Assembly: GCA_038251885.1 (NCBI GenBank)
Contig: JBBSAX010000168.1
Location: forward strand, 1 to 11,599
DNA length: 11,599 bases
Direction of reading: 5' to 3'
From: JAHCHG01 sp038251885
GTDB lineage: Bacteria; Acidobacteriota; Blastocatellia; Pyrinomonadales; Pyrinomonadaceae
The notes below the pieces were generated by a model. The model saw only the letters and a program-made list of their open reading frames with translations. It was not told where the DNA came from and made no database searches. Positions within the stretch are counted from its first letter, which is position 1. Every line of letters begins with the position of its first letter. The position numbers and the translations under genes are program-made. This document shows, one piece after another, positions 1-6,591 of the stretch.

Positions 1-33
1 AGGAGCGTGCTGTTAGTTATTGAACACGCTCCT
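1..33 (-). terminator. GC-rich hairpin downstream of xseB, probable operon terminator
   Basis: AGGAGCGTG (1-9) pairs perfectly with CACGCTCCT (25-33) around a 15-nt loop. It lies 65 nt past the xseB stop codon, the right place for a terminator of the minus-strand operon. The U-tract that would confirm an intrinsic terminator would fall left of position 1, outside the window, and the stem may extend there too. On the plus strand only a weak TTT follows. Bases 34-98, between hairpin and stop codon, hold nothing else I recognise. Confidence 0.45.
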
Positions 34-98
34 TTGCAGTCGCGTTTCCGCCTCGCATCTCGTTTTCTACATCATCCTATTTACGCAACTTGGTATTA

Positions 99-413
99 CT
101 AAAAAGGTGATTCATCATCGTCTTCATCGTCGTCAAAAACAATCCGCTTTTTAATTTTCGATTGTCTTTGTTCGCGCAAGTCATCAGCCTCGATCGCTTG
201 CAGCGCGGGATTTCCGTCTTCATCCTTGAGCAAAACCTCTATTCTTCGCTCGGCTTGATTCAATCTTTCTTGACATTCACGCGATAGTTTTACGCCTTCT
301 TCAAAAAGTTCGAGGCTCTTTTCCAAAGACAAATCGCCTTCTTCGAGTCCGCGCACGATTTTTTCAAGTTCCTGCAAAGAAGATTCAAATGACTGTTTTT
401 TCTGATTTTTCAT
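99..413 (-). CDS. xseB: Exodeoxyribonuclease VII small subunit
   Basis: This 104-residue protein matches the XseB family in length and layout. Several XseB chains bind the extended coiled-coil region of XseA to form exonuclease VII, a cytoplasmic enzyme that digests single-stranded DNA from both ends into short oligonucleotides during repair. The family pattern is clear: SFESSLQELEKIVRGLEEGD at about residues 8-27, then LSLEKSLELFEEGVKLSREC and a helix ending in the AERRIEVLL region, giving the expected helical hairpin. After about residue 66 comes a variable tail ending in an unusually acidic DDDEDDDE run (residues 94-101). The ATG directly follows the TAA of the upstream membrane-protein gene (TAAATG), so translation is probably coupled. 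It is the last gene of the xse operon, separated from xseA by one unrelated gene. Identification is strong. Confidence 0.95.
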   Translation of the reverse strand: MKNQKKQSFESSLQELEKIVRGLEEGDLSLEKSLELFEEGVKLSRECQERLNQAERRIEVLLKDEDGNPALQAIEADDLREQRQSKIKKRIVFDDDEDDDESPF

Positions 414-1199
414 TTACTTAAAAATATCTTCTGCTTTTTTCAGCAAGTCTTTAACATTCTCCACGCCGAGACTTTTTCCCGCTTCGGTGATGTTGGTCGC
501 GCCGTTTTTCTGCACGACTGCAATAACTTCCTGTCCGACTTTTTCCGCGATTCTTTGCGCTAAAACTTCGTCTTTCACCGCAACAACCTGCCATTTGTCG
601 CCGTTACGCTTCATCGTCAATTCAATCGGGCGCGATTCTATCTTACTTTTGACAAACGCTTTATCGCCTTCCTGCGTAATATCTAAATACTTGTTCGCGC
701 CGACGGCAATTGCCCAAAACGGAATATTATTAAAGGCTGCGGTCTTTTCCCGAATCAAATTTGGTAATTCTTCCCGAGCGCGATCTTTGACCGACGGAAG
801 AATCGGCGCAATGACTTTTGCAACTTGCTTTATTTTCTCCGGCGGCAAATTTCGTCCGTAAAGTTCAACCGCTTTATCGGTGATCTGTGGCAAAAAATCA
901 TCAACAACCGCATCGGTATCAACTAATTCATCAACTTTCGCCTGATCGTTATTCCGCGCCGCTTCAACCAATAGTGCCAGCGAATATTGCGGAGTTGTTT
1001 TCAAATTTCGCCAGTAAAAAAATCCGCCAATCGCGCCGATGACAACAAAAACAACTACCAAAAGCGCGAATATCTTTAAAACTTTGAGAAAAATGCTTGG
1101 TTTTTCGGGCTTTGTTTGCTCCGCAAAAATCGGAGTTTCAACCGCTTTCAGTGCATTTTCAGTTTTCGAATCAGTTAGATCAACTTCAAATCTTGACAT
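414..1199 (-). CDS. Membrane-anchored protein of unknown function (DUF2939-like), between xseA and xseB
   Basis: This 261-residue protein has an N-terminal cytoplasmic stretch (1-36) and a single strong membrane helix (about 37-63, rich in L, V, F and G). The remaining roughly 200 residues are soluble and probably extracytoplasmic. Just after the helix, the segment YSLALLVEAARNNDQAKVDE (72-91) followed by a D/V-rich stretch resembles the start of DUF2939-type proteins, in which a short helix pair counts residues added to a membrane anchor. That match is from memory and weak. A beta-like section follows at about 168-212 (KYLDITQEGDKAFVKSKIES, then MKRNGDKWQVVAVKDE), reminiscent of NTF2/lipoprotein-like folds. 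The tail (213-261) is helical. There is no catalytic motif. The gene starts 5 bp after the xseA stop and abuts xseB, so it is co-transcribed with exonuclease VII, but nothing in the protein suggests a nuclease role. Confidence 0.85.
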   Translation of the reverse strand: MSRFEVDLTDSKTENALKAVETPIFAEQTKPEKPSIFLKVLKIFALLVVVFVVIGAIGGFFYWRNLKTTPQYSLALLVEAARNNDQAKVDELVDTDAVVDDFLPQITDKAVELYGRNLPPEKIKQVAKVIAPILPSVKDRAREELPNLIREKTAAFNNIPFWAIAVGANKYLDITQEGDKAFVKSKIESRPIELTMKRNGDKWQVVAVKDEVLAQRIAEKVGQEVIAVVQKNGATNITEAGKSLGVENVKDLLKKAEDIFK

Positions 1200-1204
1200 T
1201 GTTT

Positions 1205-2593
1205 TTAATTCTCTACCGACAAAATCTTCGCTTCGATTTTACCTTTTGCCAGACGAATTTTCACCTTTTCATCTTTGTTTAGTTTTGAAGCATCGCGCAA
1301 AATCTCACCTTTTTCATTTTTCGTGATCGAAAAACCACGATTCAAAACTGATAAAGGGGAAAGCGCATCAAGCGAAGCCATTCTAATTTTCAAACTTTCA
1401 TCCTTCGCGTCAACGACATTTTTTATTGCTGAAAACTGTTTTTGGCGCAAAACCGCAAGACGGGTTCGTTGCTTATTCAATTTTGAAGCCAGCTTCAACG
1501 GTGAAATTCGATTTGATAAAGATTCGAGAAGTTGCTTATTGTTTTTTATTTTTTCAGAAAGCGCGTCCTGCATTTGCTCTTTGAAATCTTCTAATTCATA
1601 ACGCCAATCTTTTATTTTCTGCGGAAACTCATTAAACACGGGCGACATCGCGAGTTCCTGAAATTCCGAACGCGCCGCTAGAAGTTTGTAACTGATTGAT
1701 TGAAATAAATCCTGTCTTCGCTGATAGATAAATGCTTCGATCTGATCTTCGGATTCGGCGACAATTTCAGCCGCCGCGCTCGGAGTCGGCGCACGTTTGT
1801 CGGCAACAAAATCAGCAATCGTAAAGTCAATCTCGTGTCCGACGGCGGAAATTATCGGAATTTCCGAAGCAAAAATCGCCCGCGCGACTCTTTCTTCATT
1901 GAACGCCCACAAATCCTCCGACGAACCGCCGCCGCGCCCGACGATCAGAACGTCGAATTTATCATTTTCATCGGCAATTTTGTTAAATTTATTCGCCGCT
2001 TCAATCGCTTCAGAAATTTTTTCACCCGCAAATTCACCTTGCACGAGAGTCGGAATCAGAGTGATATTTACCGAACGGGTTCTTCGGGACAAAACATTCA
2101 AAATATCGTGAAAAGCCGCACCGTTCGGGCTTGTTACAACTCCGACTCTTTTGGGGAAAAACGGCAAAGGACGTTTTAATTCTTCATCAAAAAGTCTTTC
2201 TTTCGCAAGTTTTAACTTGATTTGCTCAAACGCAACTTTTAACGCTCCTTCGCCGACCGGTTGAAGCGATTCGACCAATATTTGATATTCGCCGCGCGGC
2301 GCGTAAAGCGAGAGTTTCCCGCGCACGCGAACCTGCAAACCGTCGAACGGCTGAAACCGAATTCGCATATTATTGCGAACATAACACGCCGCTTTGAGTT
2401 GCGAATCGCCGTCGTGCAGAGAAAAATACCAATGCCCCGAATTCGCCGCAAGAAAATTCGTGATCTCGCCCTCAACCCAAACGGAAGCAAAACGCCGTTC
2501 GAGTTCGCCTTTGACCTGTTCATTCAACTCCGAAATCGTCAAAGGTCGGCGTTCTTCATCGTCGAAAAGTGAATTTAGAAGTGAAGATTTCAT
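1205..2593 (-). CDS. xseA: Exodeoxyribonuclease VII large subunit
   Basis: This 462-residue protein is the catalytic subunit of exonuclease VII and has normal family length. An N-terminal OB-fold (about 18-112) binds single-stranded DNA and contains VWVEGEITNF and GHWYFSLHD. The catalytic domain follows from about 130, with the typical RVGVVTSPNGAA (149-160), GRGGGSSEDLWAFN (219-232) and SAVGHEIDFTIADF (249-262) motifs, then DKRAPTPSAAAE (265-276). A long charged helical region (about 280-400) should carry the XseB subunits. The C-terminal LSPLSVLNRGFS segment (about 410) is also diagnostic. The start is set by an ATGA overlap with the stop of the upstream DNA methyltransferase, and no clear Shine-Dalgarno is visible, so expression probably depends on translation of the methyltransferase. 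Function is well supported. The upstream partner is what makes the locus unusual. Confidence 0.96.
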   Translation of the reverse strand: MKSSLLNSLFDDEERRPLTISELNEQVKGELERRFASVWVEGEITNFLAANSGHWYFSLHDGDSQLKAACYVRNNMRIRFQPFDGLQVRVRGKLSLYAPRGEYQILVESLQPVGEGALKVAFEQIKLKLAKERLFDEELKRPLPFFPKRVGVVTSPNGAAFHDILNVLSRRTRSVNITLIPTLVQGEFAGEKISEAIEAANKFNKIADENDKFDVLIVGRGGGSSEDLWAFNEERVARAIFASEIPIISAVGHEIDFTIADFVADKRAPTPSAAAEIVAESEDQIEAFIYQRRQDLFQSISYKLLAARSEFQELAMSPVFNEFPQKIKDWRYELEDFKEQMQDALSEKIKNNKQLLESLSNRISPLKLASKLNKQRTRLAVLRQKQFSAIKNVVDAKDESLKIRMASLDALSPLSVLNRGFSITKNEKGEILRDASKLNKDEKVKIRLAKGKIEAKILSVEN

Positions 2594-3432
2594 ACGGAAA
2601 ATTCCAGTGCAAGTTGTCTTTCTTCAATACTTTCCAGAGAATAATTTGAAATTAAAAGTTCTTTTTCTTTTTGGATAGATTTTTTCGTGACATTTCTCAT
2701 TCCATACATCAAATTCCAACTTGTAATATCTGTATCAGAAAAGAGTTCTTTTATAAACGGCGAATCATCGTAAGTCAAAAGCCATTTGTGCAAACAGTTT
2801 TTTAAATTTTCGGCAAATCTCTCGTGATCAAAAGATTTGTGCAAAGTTCCATTTTTGCCGTAGAGCGCAGAATTTGTCGCGCTAAAATATGGTGGATCAA
2901 GAAACAAAAAAACGTCTTTTCCATCGGTGTTTACTGTGTTTTCATAATCTGCATTCGTAATTTTTACATTTTGCAAAATTTGCGGCATTGCTTTCAAACG
3001 CTCGATACTCGAATCGGTAAAACGCTTTTCAAATGCTTGTTTAGAAAAACCGCCCGCTTCGGTTGTCCCTGAAAATGTTATTCGATTAAAAATAAAAAAC
3101 ATAGCCGCTGTTTGAATTTCACTAAAACTTTCTTTTCCTTCGCGCAAAAAATAGAAAAGTTTTTTACCATCAGAAAATTCGCTTTTCCACTGCCAAATCT
3201 GCTCAAATAAACTTTCAGAGTCATTTTGTAAAACCTTCCAAAATACCGCAAGTTCCGAATATCTATCGTTTATCCAAAACTTTTTGTCGGGAAATTTTTG
3301 TTTAAGATTAATAAAAACCGAACCGCCACCAACAAAGGGTTCGCGGAATTCTTCAAAATCGGGAATCAGCGAAACGATTTTTTCGGCAACTCGGCTTTTT
3401 CCGCCCGGATAACGTAATGGACTGCGAATCAT
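2590..3432 (-). CDS. DNA adenine methyltransferase, D12 class (alpha), of a type II restriction-modification system
   Basis: This 280-residue protein transfers a methyl group from S-adenosylmethionine to N6 of adenine in a specific DNA site. The motif order is that of the Dam/D12 (alpha) class: RYPGGKS (7-13) and EPFVGGGSVF (31-40) form the AdoMet pocket, NDRYSELA (55-62) follows, and the target-recognition region occupies the middle. The catalytic DPPY lies at 179-182, followed by YGKNGTLHKSFDHERFAE (191-208). All key residues are present, so the enzyme should be active. It starts 17 nt after the stop of the restriction endonuclease C-terminal half and overlaps the xseA start by ATGA. By eye the coding is more AT-rich than xseA, as is common for acquired restriction modules. 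The recognition sequence cannot be read from this. GATC is possible for the class but unproven. If the neighbouring nuclease is broken, it would act as an orphan methylase. Confidence 0.92.
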   Translation of the reverse strand: MIRSPLRYPGGKSRVAEKIVSLIPDFEEFREPFVGGGSVFINLKQKFPDKKFWINDRYSELAVFWKVLQNDSESLFEQIWQWKSEFSDGKKLFYFLREGKESFSEIQTAAMFFIFNRITFSGTTEAGGFSKQAFEKRFTDSSIERLKAMPQILQNVKITNADYENTVNTDGKDVFLFLDPPYFSATNSALYGKNGTLHKSFDHERFAENLKNCLHKWLLTYDDSPFIKELFSDTDITSWNLMYGMRNVTKKSIQKEKELLISNYSLESIEERQLALEFSV

Positions 3433-3449
3433 TTTTAATTTCTTGTTTT

Positions 3450-4007
3450 CTAAATTGTTTCCTTTAAAAGTTTTGCTGTTTCACCATGTTCTAAAATTAT
3501 TGTGAAATTATTTTCCCGCGCTTCTTGGAAAAGTTTTGTTAGAAAAGCTTTTTGTTTTGAATCAATCAAATTTTCCGAGCAGAATTTATCAAATGTTTCG
3601 GCTTTGGTGTTTGAATCAATCGAACCTGTTAATTTGTTTGAAGTTAAACGAATTTGGACTTTGTAATTTACCTTTTTTGCGCCGAGTTTGACGTTTTGCA
3701 AATTCGTGTAAAGCATCATCTTTATAAAGCCGTCTTTTATGTCATTTTTACTTGGAAATAGGGCACGTTGGCTGTGTTTTGCTTCGATCAAATAAACGGT
3801 TTCGAGTTCAATGCGCGTTTCGTCAACAGTGAAGAAATATTTACCGAAAAGCGCGTTCGTGATCGTTACAGTTCCTTTTGTGTCGCTCGATAAAGCCTCT
3901 TTCGGTTGCAAAGTTTCCGATTCTCGTTTTTGGGCTTTTTTCGATTTGCCGCGTGAAAATTCGATAAATTTTTCAGGCGTTTCGGCGACTTTTATCAGTT
4001 CGTCCAA
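3450..4007 (-). CDS. Catalytic C-terminal part of the restriction endonuclease, from a possible internal TTG start
   Basis: If the frameshift is real, the only conventional start within the C-terminal frame is the TTG at 4005-4007, preceded by GAAGG four bases upstream. It would make a 185-residue protein retaining the putative D-x12-EAK core (about residues 62-77) and the DIKDGFIKMMLYTNL segment, but lacking the N-terminal half. The frame is open and protein-like for 71 codons further upstream (to 4220), so I think this start is not the natural one and the GAAGG is fortuitous. A residual fragment of this kind would probably be inactive without the N-terminal half. Confidence 0.3.
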   Translation of the reverse strand: MDELIKVAETPEKFIEFSRGKSKKAQKRESETLQPKEALSSDTKGTVTITNALFGKYFFTVDETRIELETVYLIEAKHSQRALFPSKNDIKDGFIKMMLYTNLQNVKLGAKKVNYKVQIRLTSNKLTGSIDSNTKAETFDKFCSENLIDSKQKAFLTKLFQEARENNFTIILEHGETAKLLKETI

Positions 4008-4150
4008 AACGCCTTCGTCGTGGAGATAAGTTTTCGTATTTTTCGAGATTTCGCGGTAAGTGAGTCTTGCTTTTTCTAAAACATTTTTTAAGTTTTTAAC
4101 TTCTTTTTCGTTCCACTCCCGCGCCGCGCCTTTGAAATTAAAAACTTCCG

Positions 4151-6496
4151 TTAAACGCGATAAAATATAAGTTTCATCAAATTTTTGCGACGTGATTTTG
4201 TCATTTTTTTTCGTGTTTTTTTAGCGTCGTCGTAATACGCGAGAACTACTTGAACGTCTAAAAGACTCAGAAGCGAAATCGTATCCCACTGCAAAAAATC
4301 CCGGTCGCCGCCTAAACCTTCGTCTTTTAGAACGGGAATTACGGCGACTTTTCTACCGGAATGTGCGAGCGTGTCGTAAACGCGTTCGTATGGATAAGAG
4401 CGCGTGCGTTTCGGCGAAATCCAACGGCTGACGGCAATTTTTTCCGTTTCATTTTCCAGCAAAAATGCGCCTGTTGCTTTGTTTATATCAAAATTTTCGA
4501 GTTTATAAGTTTTTAGATTATCGGCTAAAAGCTGTTTATATCTTATGTTTTCAATTTCGCCGGAAATTTCTGCGGTTTGAAAATTTGCGTTATTGAAACT
4601 CGCTTTTTGATATAAAAAATTTGTTGATTTTTTATTTTGCTCAATAAAACTTTGCGTTAAATTATTATCCGAAATTTTTGAGTTTTCCGCATTTTTAACT
4701 TCGACGACCGAACCGAGTTTGACGAAAGAGTTTTCGCGTTTTATTTTGACTTTTAAAAGCGGCGAAGCGCGTCCGTCGCGGCGTTCGGCTAGGTCAGAAC
4801 GAAAAGTTATCGAATATGCCGTGCGAAGTTGGACGACAATATCGTCGTAAGCCTTTTGCAGTTCGTCGAGTTGGCGAATCGGGTAATAAACACCGCCCGA
4901 AATTTGCGCTAGTTTTTCACCTTCGGCTTCGGCTTTTGAGGTTAGATTAAAATATCTCGCCCGCAACGGATCAACAGTCGAATTCGGGTCTTGATTTTTC
5001 GCGGCGGCGATCAAACCGTTCGGCACGTAAAGCGGGTAAATCAATGCGCCGCTTTCCTGAACCGCACCTAAAATCGAATCGAAAGGCAAAAATGAGCGAG
5101 TATCTTCACCGTCCGTCAGAGCGACAATTGCCGTTCGTTCGCCTTTCAGCGGACGCAGAGTTTCCGCCAAAATGTAGCCGAGCGCGTCGTAATAAGCCGT
5201 CCCACCGCCCGCGTCGAAAGTGTCCAAACTTGTCGAAAGTTTTGTTTTATCGGTCGTAAAATTTGATAAAACTTCGATGTCATCGTTAAATATAATGATT
5301 GCAACTTTGTCATTCGGATTTACCGTATTGACGAAATTTCGTGCGGCTTTGCGGATAAAATTCACATAACTGTCAACGCTGCCTGAGACATCTGCGAGCA
5401 AAACTAGATTAAACGAGGTCGTCGCCGGTTCGACCGATAAAATTTCGCGCACTTCGCCGCGTTCACTCAAAGTAAAATCTTCTTTTTTCAAATCGGGAAT
5501 CGAGCGATTATTAACATCCGTAACCTGCACCAAAACCTTTTTAACTCTGGCATTTATAAAAGTTTCTCTGTTTTTTTCTTCTAAAACGGGTTCGCTCTTA
5601 AAAGGCGGCAAAGTTCTGGCATAATCACCGAAATATTTCGGACTGGTGCGGCGAATCGCTCCCATCAATATCGAATCGCCGCTTCTGATTATTGCTTTAG
5701 CCGCTTTGGTCAACTCTCTTTCGCCCAAATCCGACGGAACGGAAGTGGGATTTACATTTAAAAGAATAATTCCGCGCGAGGTCGAAAAATCGAGTTCGAT
5801 TCTTTTATCTTCGGGTTTTTCATCTTTCTTTTTTGATTTTTTATCTTCTTTTTCGTCGCTGGTGTTGCTTTCCGGCAGGTCGCTTTCATCAGGCGAGTTT
5901 TCTTCTTCATTTTTACCTTCTACCCTTCCTTTTTTTCCTTTTTTCCCAAGATTTTCGCCAGCAAAAATCTTCCCGCTAACAACAAATTTTCCCGCCGCTT
6001 TTTCTTTGACTTCGTTCAATTCGATGTCGCTCAAAAAGCGCGAACGCGAAGATGTCCAGACAAAATTGTATTTCAAATCATCAAGCGGAACATCCGTTGC
6101 AATAGTTCCCGTGTCGGTTTTTACCTCGATGTTTTCGTAATTTCCCGCCACGCGCACTTCGCCATCGGAAGTTTCGATTTTCACGCGCATTCGCGTCGGG
6201 ATTTTCAAACTCAGATCAATTCTCGATTTCGGATCATCAGAATTTACATTGATTTGCAGTAAATTGTTTTTATATTCGCTCGTTACATTGCTTTCCTTTC
6301 CGTTTTCGATTGTTAGAACGGCTTTTTCCGTTTCTGCTTCGGTTGAAATACTAACGCGCCCGTGAAAATTGGTAATCTCTAGCTTTCCGTTTTTAGCGAC
6401 GGAAAGTTCGCGCTGAAAAGTTTGTGCATTTGCTGAAATGGCAAAGACAATTATTAGAAATCCAAATTTTGTGATGTTTAAATAAAACTTCATCAT
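4151..6496 (-). CDS. Secreted VWA-domain protein, read in frame into the N-terminal half of a restriction endonuclease
   Basis: The frame encodes 781 residues but looks composite. Residues 1-24 are a signal peptide (hydrophobic core FGFLIIVFAIS, cleavage near ANA|QT), so the mature protein is exported. Residues 25-175 and 232-250 form a beta-rich DUF4097-like region (LEITNFHGRVSIS, VKIETSDGEVRVAG), interrupted by a highly charged Lys/Glu linker (about 182-232). A beta sandwich (about 317-357) leads into a VWA domain (362-560) with a complete metal-ion site: DVSGS (369-373), Thr433 in GGGT and Asp462 in LTDGED. This layout matches VWA proteins abundant in Acidobacteriota, whose roles are mostly unknown. 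The VWA part seems to end near residue 600-606. Residues 607-764 resemble a cytoplasmic restriction endonuclease, and 765-781 are read out of frame over that enzyme's continuation. No Shine-Dalgarno is visible. The gene follows a terminator and probably has its own promoter. Confidence 0.85.
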   Translation of the reverse strand: MMKFYLNITKFGFLIIVFAISANAQTFQRELSVAKNGKLEITNFHGRVSISTEAETEKAVLTIENGKESNVTSEYKNNLLQINVNSDDPKSRIDLSLKIPTRMRVKIETSDGEVRVAGNYENIEVKTDTGTIATDVPLDDLKYNFVWTSSRSRFLSDIELNEVKEKAAGKFVVSGKIFAGENLGKKGKKGRVEGKNEEENSPDESDLPESNTSDEKEDKKSKKKDEKPEDKRIELDFSTSRGIILLNVNPTSVPSDLGERELTKAAKAIIRSGDSILMGAIRRTSPKYFGDYARTLPPFKSEPVLEEKNRETFINARVKKVLVQVTDVNNRSIPDLKKEDFTLSERGEVREILSVEPATTSFNLVLLADVSGSVDSYVNFIRKAARNFVNTVNPNDKVAIIIFNDDIEVLSNFTTDKTKLSTSLDTFDAGGGTAYYDALGYILAETLRPLKGERTAIVALTDGEDTRSFLPFDSILGAVQESGALIYPLYVPNGLIAAAKNQDPNSTVDPLRARYFNLTSKAEAEGEKLAQISGGVYYPIRQLDELQKAYDDIVVQLRTAYSITFRSDLAERRDGRASPLLKVKIKRENSFVKLGSVVEVKNAENSKISDNNLTQSFIEQNKKSTNFLYQKASFNNANFQTAEISGEIENIRYKQLLADNLKTYKLENFDINKATGAFLLENETEKIAVSRWISPKRTRSYPYERVYDTLAHSGRKVAVIPVLKDEGLGGDRDFLQWDTISLLSLLDVQVVLAYYDDAKKTRKKMTKSRRKNLMKLIFYRV
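4205..4219 (-). other. Homopolymer A7 and A8 runs, candidate frameshift or slippage site
   Basis: On the coding strand, GCTAAAAAAACACG and CGAAAAAAAATGAC follow one another at the junction of the two endonuclease frames. In the upstream frame the second run is read CGA AAA AAA ATG, so it forms an A_AAA_AAA heptamer, the shape of a -1 slippery site. A -1 shift there gives KKNDKITSQKF and enters the C-terminal nuclease frame. The stop that bounds that frame upstream (TAA at 4221-4223) lies just before the runs, so the shift must occur within them or just after. I could not identify a clear stimulatory stem-loop downstream. Confidence 0.5.
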
Positions 6497-6538
6497 TTAA
6501 TTTTTTAAGGAGAGAATTTTTTATAGAGTGTAAAACTA

Positions 6539-6570
6539 AAAACGGAAAATGAAAAATAATTTTCCGTTTT
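6539..6570 (-). terminator. Intrinsic terminator after the Ser/Thr kinase gene
   Basis: AAAACGGAAAAT (6539-6550) and ATTTTCCGTTTT (6559-6570) form a perfect 12-bp inverted repeat with an 8-nt loop. On the minus-strand transcript the stem starts 21 nt after the kinase stop codon and is followed by a U-rich tail (CCGTTTTTAGTTTT). It should separate the kinase transcript from the VWA gene. The stem is AT-rich apart from CCG/CGG, so termination may be partial. The 42 bases left before the VWA start contain CTATAAAAAA (around 6519-6526), a possible -10 element with no convincing -35. Confidence 0.65.
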
Positions 6571-6591
6571 CGGTCTAATATTTTAAGTTTG

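Larger units (their letters stand above)
3450..4692 (-). pseudogene. Type II restriction endonuclease (PD-(D/E)xK), split by frameshift in an A-run
   Basis: Two adjacent frames look like halves of one nuclease. The N-terminal half (about 4205-4678) is read in frame with the upstream VWA gene. It carries FIEQNKKSTNFLYQKASF, VSRWISPKRTRSYPYERVYD, GDRDFLQWDTISLLSLL and ends at AYYDDAKK. The C-terminal half is open from 4220 to 3450 in the -1 frame. It begins KITSQKFDETYILSRLTEVF and carries AQKRES, QPKE, a D-x12-EAK putative catalytic core (VDET...LIEAKHS) and DIKDGFIKMMLYTNL. From memory, both halves match one restriction enzyme family found beside D12 methylases. No ATG, GTG or TTG exists in the C-terminal frame before a TTG at 4007. 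One extra A at 4205-4212 or 4213-4219 joins the halves. One more A at 4683-4686 puts the ATG at 4690-4692 in frame, giving a protein of about 414 residues. The defect may be sequencing error, mutation, phase variation or slippage. Confidence 0.72.

Noticed and set aside
1..98. tRNA or riboswitch at the left edge
   Set aside because: Only a single hairpin is visible. There is no T-loop, anticodon arm or conserved riboswitch core.
4202..4204. ATG at 4202-4204 as the start of the endonuclease C-terminal part, with one A added in the following A4 run
   Set aside because: It would also give a continuous frame (MTKITSQKF), but it leaves the nuclease-like sequence upstream (VSRWISPKRTRSYPYERVYD) unexplained. 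Joining at the A7/A8 runs explains both halves with one change.
2590..4692. GATC as the recognition site of the restriction system
   Set aside because: D12 methylases include GATC enzymes but also others. GATC occurs repeatedly in this window with no obvious depletion, and the recognition region cannot be read by eye.
5646..6140. Plus-strand open frame of 164 codons
   Set aside because: It lies antisense to the VWA gene, is Ser/Phe/Leu-rich as expected for the reverse of Glu/Lys-rich coding, and has no recognisable domain. The same holds for the other plus-strand frames.
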